Positions 53,885-60,651 of a DNA stretch of 64,000 bases are shown one piece after another. Within the stretch, counting starts at the first letter, position 1; each line of letters begins with the position of its first letter. The notes beneath the pieces were generated by a model. The model had not been told where the DNA came from. It saw only the letters and a program-made list of their open reading frames with translations, and made no database searches. Origin of the DNA: Paenibacillus sp. J23TS9 (GTDB lineage Bacteria > Bacillota > Bacilli > Paenibacillales > Paenibacillaceae); the NCBI RefSeq assembly GCF_018403225.1, contig NZ_BOSG01000003.1, positions 496,001-560,000 on the forward strand, written 5' to 3'. Position numbers and translations under genes: made by a program.

Positions 53885-54358
53885 TTATCTGTACCTCCAT
53901 GAAACACGCTGCAGCCTCTTTGATTCGGCTTTTCTGCCCGTCGTGGGTAGCTCATATTTTTTGTAAGAATTTCTTAGTTCAGGCAAATTTTTACTTGTAA
54001 TTATTCTGGGATTTTCATTATTAAAGCGAAGGTATACATCCCTTACCTTTTGAAAAGCCTCAGAATTGTTTTCTTTCAACGGAAATACGGACGTTTGGTA
54101 AGCGGCGAAGTAATCATCAATTTCCGTTCTTATTGAATTCAATTCAACGATACTTTCTTCATCAAAGGCTCCGCCTTTAATACACTTATCTACCTCATCT
54201 TTAAACTCACTCAAATTTTTAATATATGTGGCATAAAAATGATCCTTCATCTGCTCATCTAAGGAAATTATATTTCGGTAGTTACTCGTTGATACTATGG
54301 CGTATATAATTGCTAAAACAGAAACCGCAATACTTAACGCGAGAATTATCTTTTTCAT
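53885..54358 (-). CDS. Membrane-anchored small protein of unknown function
   Basis: A 157-residue protein starting with one hydrophobic segment (MKKIILALSIAVSVLAIIYA) and then a soluble, acidic, helical part (LSEFKDEVDKCIKGGAFDEE; DDYFAAYQTSVFPLKE). It is probably tethered to the outer face of the membrane. The last about 20 residues are basic and unlike the rest and may be run-on sequence past a lost stop. AAGAGGAG is seven bases before the ATG. A decayed paralogue lies at 35925-36214, so this is a local gene family. No known domain recognised. Confidence 0.65.
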   Translation of the reverse strand: MKKIILALSIAVSVLAIIYAIVSTSNYRNIISLDEQMKDHFYATYIKNLSEFKDEVDKCIKGGAFDEESIVELNSIRTEIDDYFAAYQTSVFPLKENNSEAFQKVRDVYLRFNNENPRIITSKNLPELRNSYKKYELPTTGRKAESKRLQRVSWRYR

Positions 54359-54368
54359 TATACTCCTC

Positions 54369-54542
54369 TTATTTGCCTGTTATGGTATGGTCCAATACTG
54401 CCATTCCAGTATCCATATCTATTACAATTGTATTCATACCTGTAGGGATATCAGCATTGTTTATTCTTACTGTATACGATGCCTCAGCAGAAGTCCTTAT
54501 TTTTTCAACTTTCGTTGGACTTAAATTATACTGAAAAGAGCC
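54369..54542 (-). pseudogene. 5'-truncated copy of the 104-residue gene at 57631
   Basis: On the minus strand the sequence reads SFQYNLSPTKVEKIRTSAEA and SYTVRINN, nearly the same as SFQYGLDPKEVGNIRTSAEA and SYTVRISS of the gene at 57631-57945. A stop lies right before it, so the first half is missing, while its 3' end is longer and ends at a TAA ten bases before the start of the membrane-anchored protein gene. The break is close to a dispersed core element. Confidence 0.7.
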
Positions 54543-54595
54543 CGATCATTAACGTTGATCGTAACGGATTTCTAAATAATGTCAAAATAATTTTT

Positions 54596-54641
54596 CGCCG
54601 TCATTTATGGTACGGCTCACCGCGCTGTCTATAACGGCAAG
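54596..54641 (+). repeat. Dispersed core element, copy 6
   Basis: Contains ATTTATGGTACGGCTCACCG then CGCTGTCTATAACGGCAAG. GCCGT (54597-54601) pairs with ACGGC (54634-54638), enclosing the core. Only a weak hairpin follows. Confidence 0.65.
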
Positions 54642-54796
54642 CATTAGGCCATGCTTTTTCCTGCACAAAATTGTCAGCATCGTTTGCATCCCCTGAAGAT
54701 CGAACCCAACAAATCCGATGTATAGTAGAGCTTTACTGCCAGTATGTAGATTAAGAATCATCAAGGATTGTGCAAGTAATTCAACAAAAGAAAAGT

Positions 54797-56242
54797 TCAA
54801 GTGGTATCTCTGTTATATCGGTGAGTGTATACAAACCATGTCATGCTTGCTGTTAATAATGCCGACGAAATCAAAGCTGTAAGAACACTATATGTTTGCC
54901 AAATCAGTATCGTTGACCAATCTAATGCACAGCACATGATACACAGGGCAATCGTAGCAATCAGCAAAATAGCTGTTACGATTATTCGCTTTTTTGTCAT
55001 TGGCTGCCGCTCATTCGTTTTCCTTCTGCGTAATCCTAAGAGAAAGAACAGAACGGCCAATAGGCAAAGAATAATTGTGGTAGACGATAAAATGATGTCC
55101 AAAAGCTGTGTGCCGCTTATTTCATATGACTGTGTTAGATTGCCGTCTAATATATCTTTAACTTTTAGCACCATGCTTCTATTGATATTTGCGCCGTTGG
55201 TCAGCAAGCAGAAGGCTGTTCGTTCATTTGGCAGTATGGCCACTTCGGTTCCGAAATTGGGATTGCCCCCTGGGTGCTCTATAATCGATTGGTTGGCGTT
55301 TACCGACCAGCCCGCCGCATAATACATTTCGTTGACAGCCGGAACAGACATATCACCCTGATGTGATTTTTCGATAACCGTATGGAATATTTCGGGTATG
55401 TCCTGCACAATACCCATCTGTATGCCCATCCAACGCGCCATATCTTTTGTACAAGAAATGATGTAGCCTGCGGGTTTATTCCCGGAAAAATCCGGCGCGT
55501 TATATGGAGTTGTCATAAAAAAGGAAGAACGGTAACCCTGTGCCAACTGTCCGGTTGCTTGAGCATCTTCTTTATAAACATACGTCTGGTGAAGACCTAA
55601 CGGCTGAAATACCTGTTCCCTCATAAAGTCTTCATAGCTTTGTCCTGACACCATCTCAATAACTAAACCCAATACGTCATAATTAACGGTTCCATAGTTA
55701 TACTGTTCACCGGGAGGGAACGCCAACTCAGCATCTACCAGCATTTCCACAGTCTTTTGCAGCAAATCTGGCGTATTGCCTTGTGGAATATTTTGAGTAT
55801 GCCTAAAATTTGTTAGGCCGCTAGTATGGTGAAGAAAGTTATTGAGTGTAAGGCTTTGCATATCAACAGATTTCCCTTGATACTTTAACGTAAACCAAGG
55901 TATATATTTTTGGACAGTGTCAGTCATTGACAGCAGCCCTTGCTCTTCCAACAGCAGAATACCCATGCCGGTAAAAGCTTTACTGACCGAGGCCAACTCA
56001 TATAGTGTATTTTCACTTGCAGACAACCCATTCTCACGGTCTGCATACCCGGAAGAAAAGTAGAACACTTCATCATCAGCAAGTATTGAGATTGACATTC
56101 CCGGCACACCTGATATACGACGGGCATCATCCAGCAACGCTTGTATTGCCGCAGATTGCGTATCTGACAACGCATAACTTTGTTTTGCGAATCCTGAGAA
56201 CAATATAAGTATCGTTAATACAAAAACAATAGACTTTTTCAT
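54797..56242 (-). CDS. Beta-lactamase-type serine hydrolase with C-terminal membrane part
   Basis: A 481-residue exported protein. Residues 1-25 are a signal peptide (KSIVFVLTILILFSGFAKQS). The serine hydrolase domain (class C beta-lactamase/esterase fold, PF00144) has the nucleophile motif SVSK (residues 85-88), a second motif region PPGEQYNYGTVNYD in which the usual Tyr-x-Asn reads Tyr-Gly-Thr, and the third motif as HPG in IIEHPGGNPNFGT. From about residue 385 there are three hydrophobic segments that hold it in the membrane. It may act on peptidoglycan-like peptides or be an esterase; beta-lactam resistance is not implied. Confidence 0.85.
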   Translation of the reverse strand: MKKSIVFVLTILILFSGFAKQSYALSDTQSAAIQALLDDARRISGVPGMSISILADDEVFYFSSGYADRENGLSASENTLYELASVSKAFTGMGILLLEEQGLLSMTDTVQKYIPWFTLKYQGKSVDMQSLTLNNFLHHTSGLTNFRHTQNIPQGNTPDLLQKTVEMLVDAELAFPPGEQYNYGTVNYDVLGLVIEMVSGQSYEDFMREQVFQPLGLHQTYVYKEDAQATGQLAQGYRSSFFMTTPYNAPDFSGNKPAGYIISCTKDMARWMGIQMGIVQDIPEIFHTVIEKSHQGDMSVPAVNEMYYAAGWSVNANQSIIEHPGGNPNFGTEVAILPNERTAFCLLTNGANINRSMVLKVKDILDGNLTQSYEISGTQLLDIILSSTTIILCLLAVLFFLLGLRRRKTNERQPMTKKRIIVTAILLIATIALCIMCCALDWSTILIWQTYSVLTALISSALLTASMTWFVYTHRYNRDTT

Positions 56243-56751
56243 AAACTCTCCATTTCAAAAAAATTATGCAAGGATAATATAAACAACCCGTAGTACGCCT
56301 TATCCGCCAAATGCGTCTTTCAAATATACTTAATGCTAGACGTTCAATGATCAGATTACTATTGTAAACTTCACAGACCCATGTATATTATTTCTTGTTT
56401 CGCAAAAAAGGCCCCTCTGATTGGTTAGCGGAAAGGTCAATGGCATAGTCAACAACTTAGCTATTTGAATATCGAAAGACCCGCTCCTGGAGCTGGTCTT
56501 TCTAATGGGGCAAGGGGGAGTCGAACACCTGTATGGGACACTAAAGACCGCCAAAATCAATGGCGGCCTGGTTGTATGTTATTCAACTACCGTTTCCCGT
56601 TAGCTTAATGACTTTTTCTTGTTTGTGATTATTATTTGCTATTCATTTTCAGACAAAACTCCTGTCAGCAACCAATCACTGCTGTTTTTTCAACCCGTCC
56701 TTGTCCTCTCTTCATATCGTGAGCGGGAAGGGTGCCATAAAGTAAGGACGA
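56243..56751. other. Gap of about 510 bases
   Basis: Holds two hairpins: GAAAGACC/GGTCTTTC with inner GCTC/GAGC pairs (56474-56502), and CCGCCA/TGGCGG (about 56548-56566). Between them is a short tRNA-like piece on the minus strand, rejected as a gene. No coding frame is convincing. Confidence 0.5.
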
Positions 56752-57261
56752 CTAACTCAAGTAACGATTTCGGATGACCCCCATGTGATGAAGCTCGTGT
56801 CCTGCGATGCCGTAAGCGAGGGCGCGCGCCGTAATGCTTACGTTGTTGGCTGTGCCCTTGCGGGACCACGCCTCCGTCGGTAACCCGCGCAGCAGTGTGA
56901 TCGTCGATTGCCGTACGGCCCGGTAATCTTCGGCCAATTGCGCGGTTGTCCAGCTTCCAAAAGGAGGAATGAACAATTCCTGGTCGAAACCGGGCAGAGG
57001 CGTCTGATCCCCTCTTGCAAATCGGAGCAGGCGGTAGGTCATGACGCGTTCACTGTCTGCGATGTGGCCCACGACTTCTTTCAGAGTCCATTTTCCTTCC
57101 GCATACCGATAGGCGCTCTGGCTTTCGGTCAACGATGCCAGCAGCTCTGTCATTTGCTTTTCCTGAGCGAGCAGAATGTCGATGATGTTGCCTTCCGGCA
57201 CCAACCGGATATACTCGCCGGCATCCCCGGCGTATTCTTCTTCTGACGGTCTATGGTTCAT
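56752..57261 (-). CDS. DinB-family protein
   Basis: A 169-residue DinB-like four-helix bundle: KWTLKEVVGHIADSERVMTY with the first metal His (about residue 66) and GHELHHMGVIRNRYL with the other histidines at the end. Family members are metal-dependent transferases or hydrolases for thiols; the role here is unknown. Not closely related to the DinB protein at 30468. AGGTGATTACGC precedes the ATG. Monocistronic. Confidence 0.85.
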   Translation of the reverse strand: MNHRPSEEEYAGDAGEYIRLVPEGNIIDILLAQEKQMTELLASLTESQSAYRYAEGKWTLKEVVGHIADSERVMTYRLLRFARGDQTPLPGFDQELFIPPFGSWTTAQLAEDYRAVRQSTITLLRGLPTEAWSRKGTANNVSITARALAYGIAGHELHHMGVIRNRYLS

Positions 57262-57630
57262 GCGTAATCACCTTCTATGAAGATATAGAAAACTAAAATG
57301 CTCTTTCCAATGCTCTACCGCGATTTTTTTGCAAAATACGTAACTTCGGCATGTCTAATGAATTCGCGAAAGAATAGAACTTTCCTTCCAGCAATTGAGA
57401 GTAAGCAACCACTTAGTTGGTCGGCGGCACGCTAAACTGCCCGTTAGATTAAAAAAGCGAATAAGCGCCGCAGAATATCAGCCGCCTTTTGGCCTCTTAA
57501 ATTAGCGGCTAGGGTGCATTTACTCACATTCTTTGACCTAATCCATTTATCGGCGAAAAATGAATTCAAATTGTTATAACTGTTCATGACACTGAGAAGG
57601 GGTATCGGGCTTCTTTCCTTGCTTATTCGA
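57262..57630. other. Gap of 369 bases, nothing identified
   Basis: No gene-like frame. A short match to the repeat family (TTTATCGGCGAAAAA near 57547) is present without the core. Confidence 0.4.
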
Positions 57631-57945
57631 CTATATATCAGGGTGGAAATACCGATCTATAACAGTTGGATACATACCACCACTACTTATTCTCACTGTA
57701 TACGATGCCTCAGCAGAAGTTCTTATGTTCCCAACCTCTTTTGGATCTAAACCATATTGAAAAGAAAAATATGCTGTTTTTCCACTTGCTTGTGGTGATT
57801 TCACCCTAGTTTTCGATTGTGAATCAGTGTCGCGGATCACCGTCGCGCGTGGAAATCTTGAACTCCCGCTGAATCTCGGCAATGTAAAATGCGCGCGGTT
57901 ATTGATGTAGCGCATGGTCAAGTTCACTCGTTCAGTTTTCTTCAT
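57631..57945 (-). CDS. Small protein of unknown function, member of a local family
   Basis: A 104-residue basic protein. Its second half (SFQYGLDPKEVGNIRTSAEA, then SYTVRISS) is shared with the truncated copy at 54369-54542. There is no signal peptide and no cysteine; the alternating pattern suggests beta strands. The ATG at 57945 has only a weak ribosome binding site (AAAAAGATC). The end YFHPDI differs from the longer end of the truncated copy, so one of the two has lost its native C-terminus. No family recognised. Confidence 0.5.
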   Translation of the reverse strand: MKKTERVNLTMRYINNRAHFTLPRFSGSSRFPRATVIRDTDSQSKTRVKSPQASGKTAYFSFQYGLDPKEVGNIRTSAEASYTVRISSGGMYPTVIDRYFHPDI

Positions 57946-57987
57946 GATCTTTTTGTACTAAAGATTTGGCAAAGTTTTCAAGAAAAG

Positions 57988-58094
57988 GTATCATTTTTTG
58001 ATACATTTAACAAATAGAATCAACCTTGTAAGATACAGATCCTCAAAGGAGAGATTAAAATGTCTAACTACTCAATCAAAACCATCTCAGAAAA
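57988..58094 (+). repeat. 107-bp direct duplication, copy A (promoter, RBS and first codons)
   Basis: Identical to 58637-58743 at 105 of 107 positions. It starts with the palindrome GTATCATTTTTTGATAC, includes a possible promoter (TTTAAC, 17 bases, TAAGAT), the ribosome binding site AAAGGAGAG, and the first eleven to twelve codons of the following gene. Confidence 0.9.
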
Positions 58095-58515
58095 GAGCAA
58101 GATAGTTGATACGGTAACAAACTCAAAATTAAAAACCTATCCCCAGGGAAAAGTTGTCGCCTATTGGATTACAACTGCGCTGCTTGCATTCGTTGAGGGA
58201 AGCGGTGGAATTGGGGAACTAACCCATCAATGGGGAACGCTCGATACAGTGAAGATCGTAGAGTATCCGGTGTACTTTCTGACCATTATCGGAATTTGGA
58301 AATTACTTGGGACGATAGCCATCCTCGTGCCGCGCTTTCCACGGCTTAAGGAATGGGCGTATGCAGGCATATTCTTTGGAATGACGGGCGCAGCTGCATC
58401 ACACGCATTCGTGGGGGACTACGGGGCTTATGCGTACCATATTTGGAGCACTCTTGGTCTTGCAATCCTAGCTCTCGTCTCGTGGGCGCTACGTCCGAAG
58501 AGCCGCAAACTTTAA
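58060..58515 (+). CDS. DoxX-like membrane protein with a borrowed N-terminus
   Basis: A 151-residue protein. From about residue 30 it follows the DoxX-like family (PF13564): VAYWITTALLAFVEGSGGI, then PVYFLTIIGIWKLLGTIAIL, and YAGIFFGMTGAAASHAF, four membrane helices in all. The first eleven residues (SNYSIKTISEK) are not DoxX-like; they are almost identical to those of the GyrI-like gene downstream and belong to a 107-bp duplication. So the gene now uses the promoter and start of its neighbour. AAAGGAGAG is seven bases before the ATG. Role of the family: quinone- or sulfur-related membrane protein, unproven. Confidence 0.85.
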   Translation: MSNYSIKTISEKSKIVDTVTNSKLKTYPQGKVVAYWITTALLAFVEGSGGIGELTHQWGTLDTVKIVEYPVYFLTIIGIWKLLGTIAILVPRFPRLKEWAYAGIFFGMTGAAASHAFVGDYGAYAYHIWSTLGLAILALVSWALRPKSRKL

Positions 58516-58636
58516 GGAGGGGATGAAATAATCAACCGTTTATTACTTAGTGTCTAATCACACCGAGCAACCAACAGTCACCAAATCCAAAGAGCACGGC
58601 CGACCAAAAGTCTGGCGATTTAAAAGACAATAAAGA

Positions 58637-58743
58637 GTATCATTTTTTGATACATTTAACAAATAGAATCAACCTTGTAAGATACAAATCCTCAAAGGAG
58701 AGATTAAAATGGCTAACTACTCAATCAAAACCATCTCAGAAAA
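58637..58743 (+). repeat. 107-bp direct duplication, copy B
   Basis: Second copy of the sequence at 57988, in front of and inside the GyrI-like gene. It differs by one base in the leader and one in codon 2. The native location is probably here, since the residues fit the GyrI-like family start. Confidence 0.9.
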
Positions 58744-59188
58744 CTACAAAATGACTGCTTTCGGTGTTTTACTTGAAGACTACAACGACTGGGCAGGTAA
58801 TGCAGCAAAAACTGCAGCGAAAAAAGCGGAAATCACTGAAAATGGCAAGCTCGCTGAACTTCTCGCACTCGCTGACGGGCAAGAATATCAAATCAACTAC
58901 ATCATCGACGGTAAGAGTTGGCGCGGATTCGGCGTGATGGGTGAGTTCCATGAGGAAGGTGCGGTCGTTCTCGATTTCCTCGCTGGTGACTACATCGTTG
59001 TGCCGGGCAAGGGCACTGACAAAGACCGCCTTGCTGACGAAATCACAGGTAAAGTTTTCGGCGGCTTGATGCAAGAAATCACGGACTACAAATACGTTGG
59101 TCCTGGTAACTCAACATTCGTCAAAGCAGCTGAAAACGGTGAATTCTACGGCGAAATGTGGCTTCGTGCCGAAAAAGTCGAGCGCTAA
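58709..59188 (+). CDS. GyrI-like effector-binding protein
   Basis: A 159-residue single-domain protein resembling the effector-binding domain of AraC/GyrI-type regulators (ANYSIKTISENYKMTAFGVL at the start, then WAGNAAKTAAKKAEI, WRGFGVMGEF, FLAGDYIVVPGKGTD and WLRAEKVER at the end). Such stand-alone domains bind cationic or hydrophobic small molecules and some hydrolyse them. It shares promoter and start with the DoxX-like gene upstream through the 107-bp duplication, so both should respond to the same signal. A repeat copy and terminator follow. Confidence 0.8.
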   Translation: MANYSIKTISENYKMTAFGVLLEDYNDWAGNAAKTAAKKAEITENGKLAELLALADGQEYQINYIIDGKSWRGFGVMGEFHEEGAVVLDFLAGDYIVVPGKGTDKDRLADEITGKVFGGLMQEITDYKYVGPGNSTFVKAAENGEFYGEMWLRAEKVER

Positions 59189-59225
59189 TCTCTCGGATAA
59201 AAGGGAGCTTCCCTGGCAGACGGGT

Positions 59226-59272
59226 CCACCCTTACTTTTGGTTCGGTTCTCTGCGCTGTCTGTAAGGCAAAT
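59226..59272 (+). repeat. Dispersed core element, copy 7
   Basis: Contains CCTTACTTTTGGTTCGGTTC then TCTGCGCTGTCTGTAAGGCA. CCTTAC (59230-59235) pairs with GTAAGG (59262-59267), a different stem from copies 4 and 6 at the same place. Confidence 0.65.
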
Positions 59273-59278
59273 TTTACT

Positions 59279-59308
59279 GCCATCCTTAGCGGGATGGCTC
59301 TTTCTTTA
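59279..59308 (+). terminator. Terminator after repeat copy 7
   Basis: GCCATCC (59279-59285) pairs with GGATGGC (59292-59298), followed by TCTTTCTTT. It ends the GyrI-like transcript. Confidence 0.75.
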
Positions 59309-59363
59309 AAGATACAACCTCACTCTTAGTAGCCTCTAAAACTTCTTGACGCCCTTAATTTTT

Positions 59364-59396
59364 CGCTCTACTTATGATAAGGCTCACCGTGATGTA
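59364..59396 (+). repeat. Dispersed core element, copy 8 (diverged)
   Basis: Contains CTACTTATGATAAGGCTCAC followed by CGTGATG, a weaker match to the core. No hairpin follows. Confidence 0.4.
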
Positions 59397-59457
59397 TATA
59401 AGCACAAAGTACAGTTTGACCACAAGATATACATATCAGCAGTATTTCTAACATATT

Positions 59458-60195
59458 TCATTCCAACTCTAAAACTGATCCGCCACTAATTATCGTACCG
59501 TTATTCTTACCTTCACAAATTTCTTTCATCGAGCCTGGTTTATCGAAGTTAAACACATGCATTGGCAGATTGTAGTCTCTTGCTAAAATGAAAGCTGATT
59601 GGTCCATTACCTTTAAGTTGTGTTTTAAAACGTCGTTGTAATGAAGCGAACGAAATTTCCTTGCATCTTTATCAAATTTAGGGTCTGCATTAAGAACACC
59701 ATCAACACCTTGCTTTGCAACTAATAAAGCGTCACAATTAACCTCGATGGCTCTTTGTACTGAAGGATAGTCTGTTGTAACGTAAGGTTGACCGTTCCCC
59801 CCTGCAAAAATTACAATATAGCCTTTTTCTAGATGGTGGATTGCTCTTAGACGGATGTATGGTTCTGCAACTGAAGTAATGGGTATTGCCGTCATTACTC
59901 GTACTTCCTTTTTGGTCTTGGCTTTAAGAACTCCACGAAGCATTAAACTATTTACTACAGTCGCAAGCGTCCCTATGTTATCAGCTTCTGCCCTTTCTAT
60001 CCCCCAGCTTTCCGCCATATTACCTCTGAAAATGTTACCCCCACCTATAACTAACGATACTTCAACGCCTAAGTTTACTACTGACATAATTTCATCCGCA
60101 ATATGGTCTAACCTTTCTGGCTCAAAACCAAATTCAGAGTTTCCTGCTACTGCTCCACCACTTAGCTTAACGAGAACCCTTTTGTACCTTGACAA
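59458..60195 (-). CDS. pyrH: UMP kinase, stand-alone copy
   Basis: A 245-residue amino-acid-kinase-fold enzyme: RYKRVLVKLSGGAVAGN, VIGGGNIFRG, VRVMTAIPITSVAEPYIRLR, FAGGNGQPYVTTD and GVLNADPKFD. It phosphorylates UMP with ATP. The canonical pyrH sits in the rpsB-tsf-pyrH-frr cluster, which is not here, so this is likely a second copy. It starts at TTG 60195 behind GGGGGTG. Upstream are a promoter, a 23-codon leader frame and a terminator, so expression is probably controlled by attenuation. Confidence 0.88.
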   Translation of the reverse strand: MSRYKRVLVKLSGGAVAGNSEFGFEPERLDHIADEIMSVVNLGVEVSLVIGGGNIFRGNMAESWGIERAEADNIGTLATVVNSLMLRGVLKAKTKKEVRVMTAIPITSVAEPYIRLRAIHHLEKGYIVIFAGGNGQPYVTTDYPSVQRAIEVNCDALLVAKQGVDGVLNADPKFDKDARKFRSLHYNDVLKHNLKVMDQSAFILARDYNLPMHVFNFDKPGSMKEICEGKNNGTIISGGSVLELE

Positions 60196-60210
60196 TTATT
60201 ACACCCCCAT

Positions 60211-60246
60211 AAAATAAAAACACTAAAGCAATAAATGCTTTAGTGT
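60211..60246 (-). terminator. Attenuator-type terminator in the pyrH leader
   Basis: On the minus strand ACACTAAAGCA (60246-60236) pairs perfectly with TGCTTTAGTGT (60230-60220), followed by TTTTTATTTT. It lies between the promoter and the pyrH start and its first arm contains the stop codon of the leader frame. Confidence 0.8.
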
Positions 60247-60311
60247 CCTAATGGAATGGAAATATGAAATACGCAATTCGACTGAATGTAAGTCTTCCGT
60301 TTCCACCTCAT
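60240..60311 (-). CDS. Leader peptide of pyrH (putative)
   Basis: A 23-codon frame starts at ATG 60311 behind a strong GGGGTGGGAG site and begins MRWKRKTYIQS. Its TAA (60242-60240) sits inside the first arm of the terminator stem. A ribosome reaching the end would cover that arm and stop the terminator from forming, whereas one stalled early (for example on the basic RWKRK stretch) would leave it free, or the reverse if an antiterminator exists. Too short to be recognised by family. Confidence 0.55.
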   Translation of the reverse strand: MRWKRKTYIQSNCVFHISIPLGH

Positions 60312-60345
60312 ACTCCCACCCCTTCATGTTTTTTTCCATCAAGTA

Positions 60346-60374
60346 ATTTTATATTACGTGAAGGTAAATTGCAA
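60346..60374 (-). promoter_or_regulatory. Promoter of the pyrH leader transcript
   Basis: On the minus strand TTGCAA (60374-60369) and TAAAAT (60351-60346) are separated by exactly 17 bases. Transcription would start near 60339, about 28 bases before the leader ATG. Confidence 0.6.
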
Positions 60375-60480
60375 TTACCGTAACCTACATATTTTACTTG
60401 TTATCGTATCGCTTTAAATTATATTCATAGTCGGTCGATGGATGTGCTAACTGTTAACGTTGGAAACAACCCCGACGAAA

Positions 60481-60517
60481 GAAGCGTCAAGGACATTGAA
60501 TTGTTCTTTGACGCTTC
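60481..60517. terminator. Hairpin between pyrH leader and repeat copy 9
   Basis: GAAGCGTCAA (60481-60490) pairs with TTGACGCTTC (60508-60517), with more pairs inside. It could end transcription from the ABC-F gene on the minus strand. Confidence 0.55.
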
Positions 60518-60534
60518 AATTAACGACGACTTTG

Positions 60535-60565
60535 TGCTTACTTATGGTACGGTTCAGCGTATCAT
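60535..60565 (+). repeat. Dispersed core element, copy 9
   Basis: Contains GCTTACTTATGGTACGGTTC followed by AGCGTATCAT, the same core and 3' end as copy 3. A perfect hairpin begins 13 bases later. Confidence 0.65.
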
Positions 60566-60577
60566 CTATTGAGCGAA

Positions 60578-60610
60578 AGAGAAGGCACCCGATCGGGTGC
60601 CTTCTCTTCT
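60578..60610. terminator. Perfect 13-bp hairpin after repeat copy 9
   Basis: AGAGAAGGCACCC (60578-60590) pairs with GGGTGCCTTCTCT (60595-60607) around GATC. Pyrimidine runs follow in both directions; it can end the ABC-F transcript on the minus strand. The GGCACCC/GGGTGCC stem resembles the one after copy 3. Confidence 0.75.
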
Positions 60611-60651
60611 AATTCCTGTGGGGTCTTCATTTCAATCAGAGGGTCGTAATT

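Noticed and set aside
56506..56530. tRNA-like 3' end on the minus strand (TTCGACTCCC followed by TTGCCCCA)
   Set aside because: The T-loop sequence fits, but the T-stem has mismatches and no D-arm, anticodon arm or matching 5' acceptor strand was found upstream. At most a fragment or chance match.
57541..57562. TTTATCGGCGAAAAA near 57547 as an eleventh repeat copy
   Set aside because: Matches only the 3' tail of the element; core and stem are missing.
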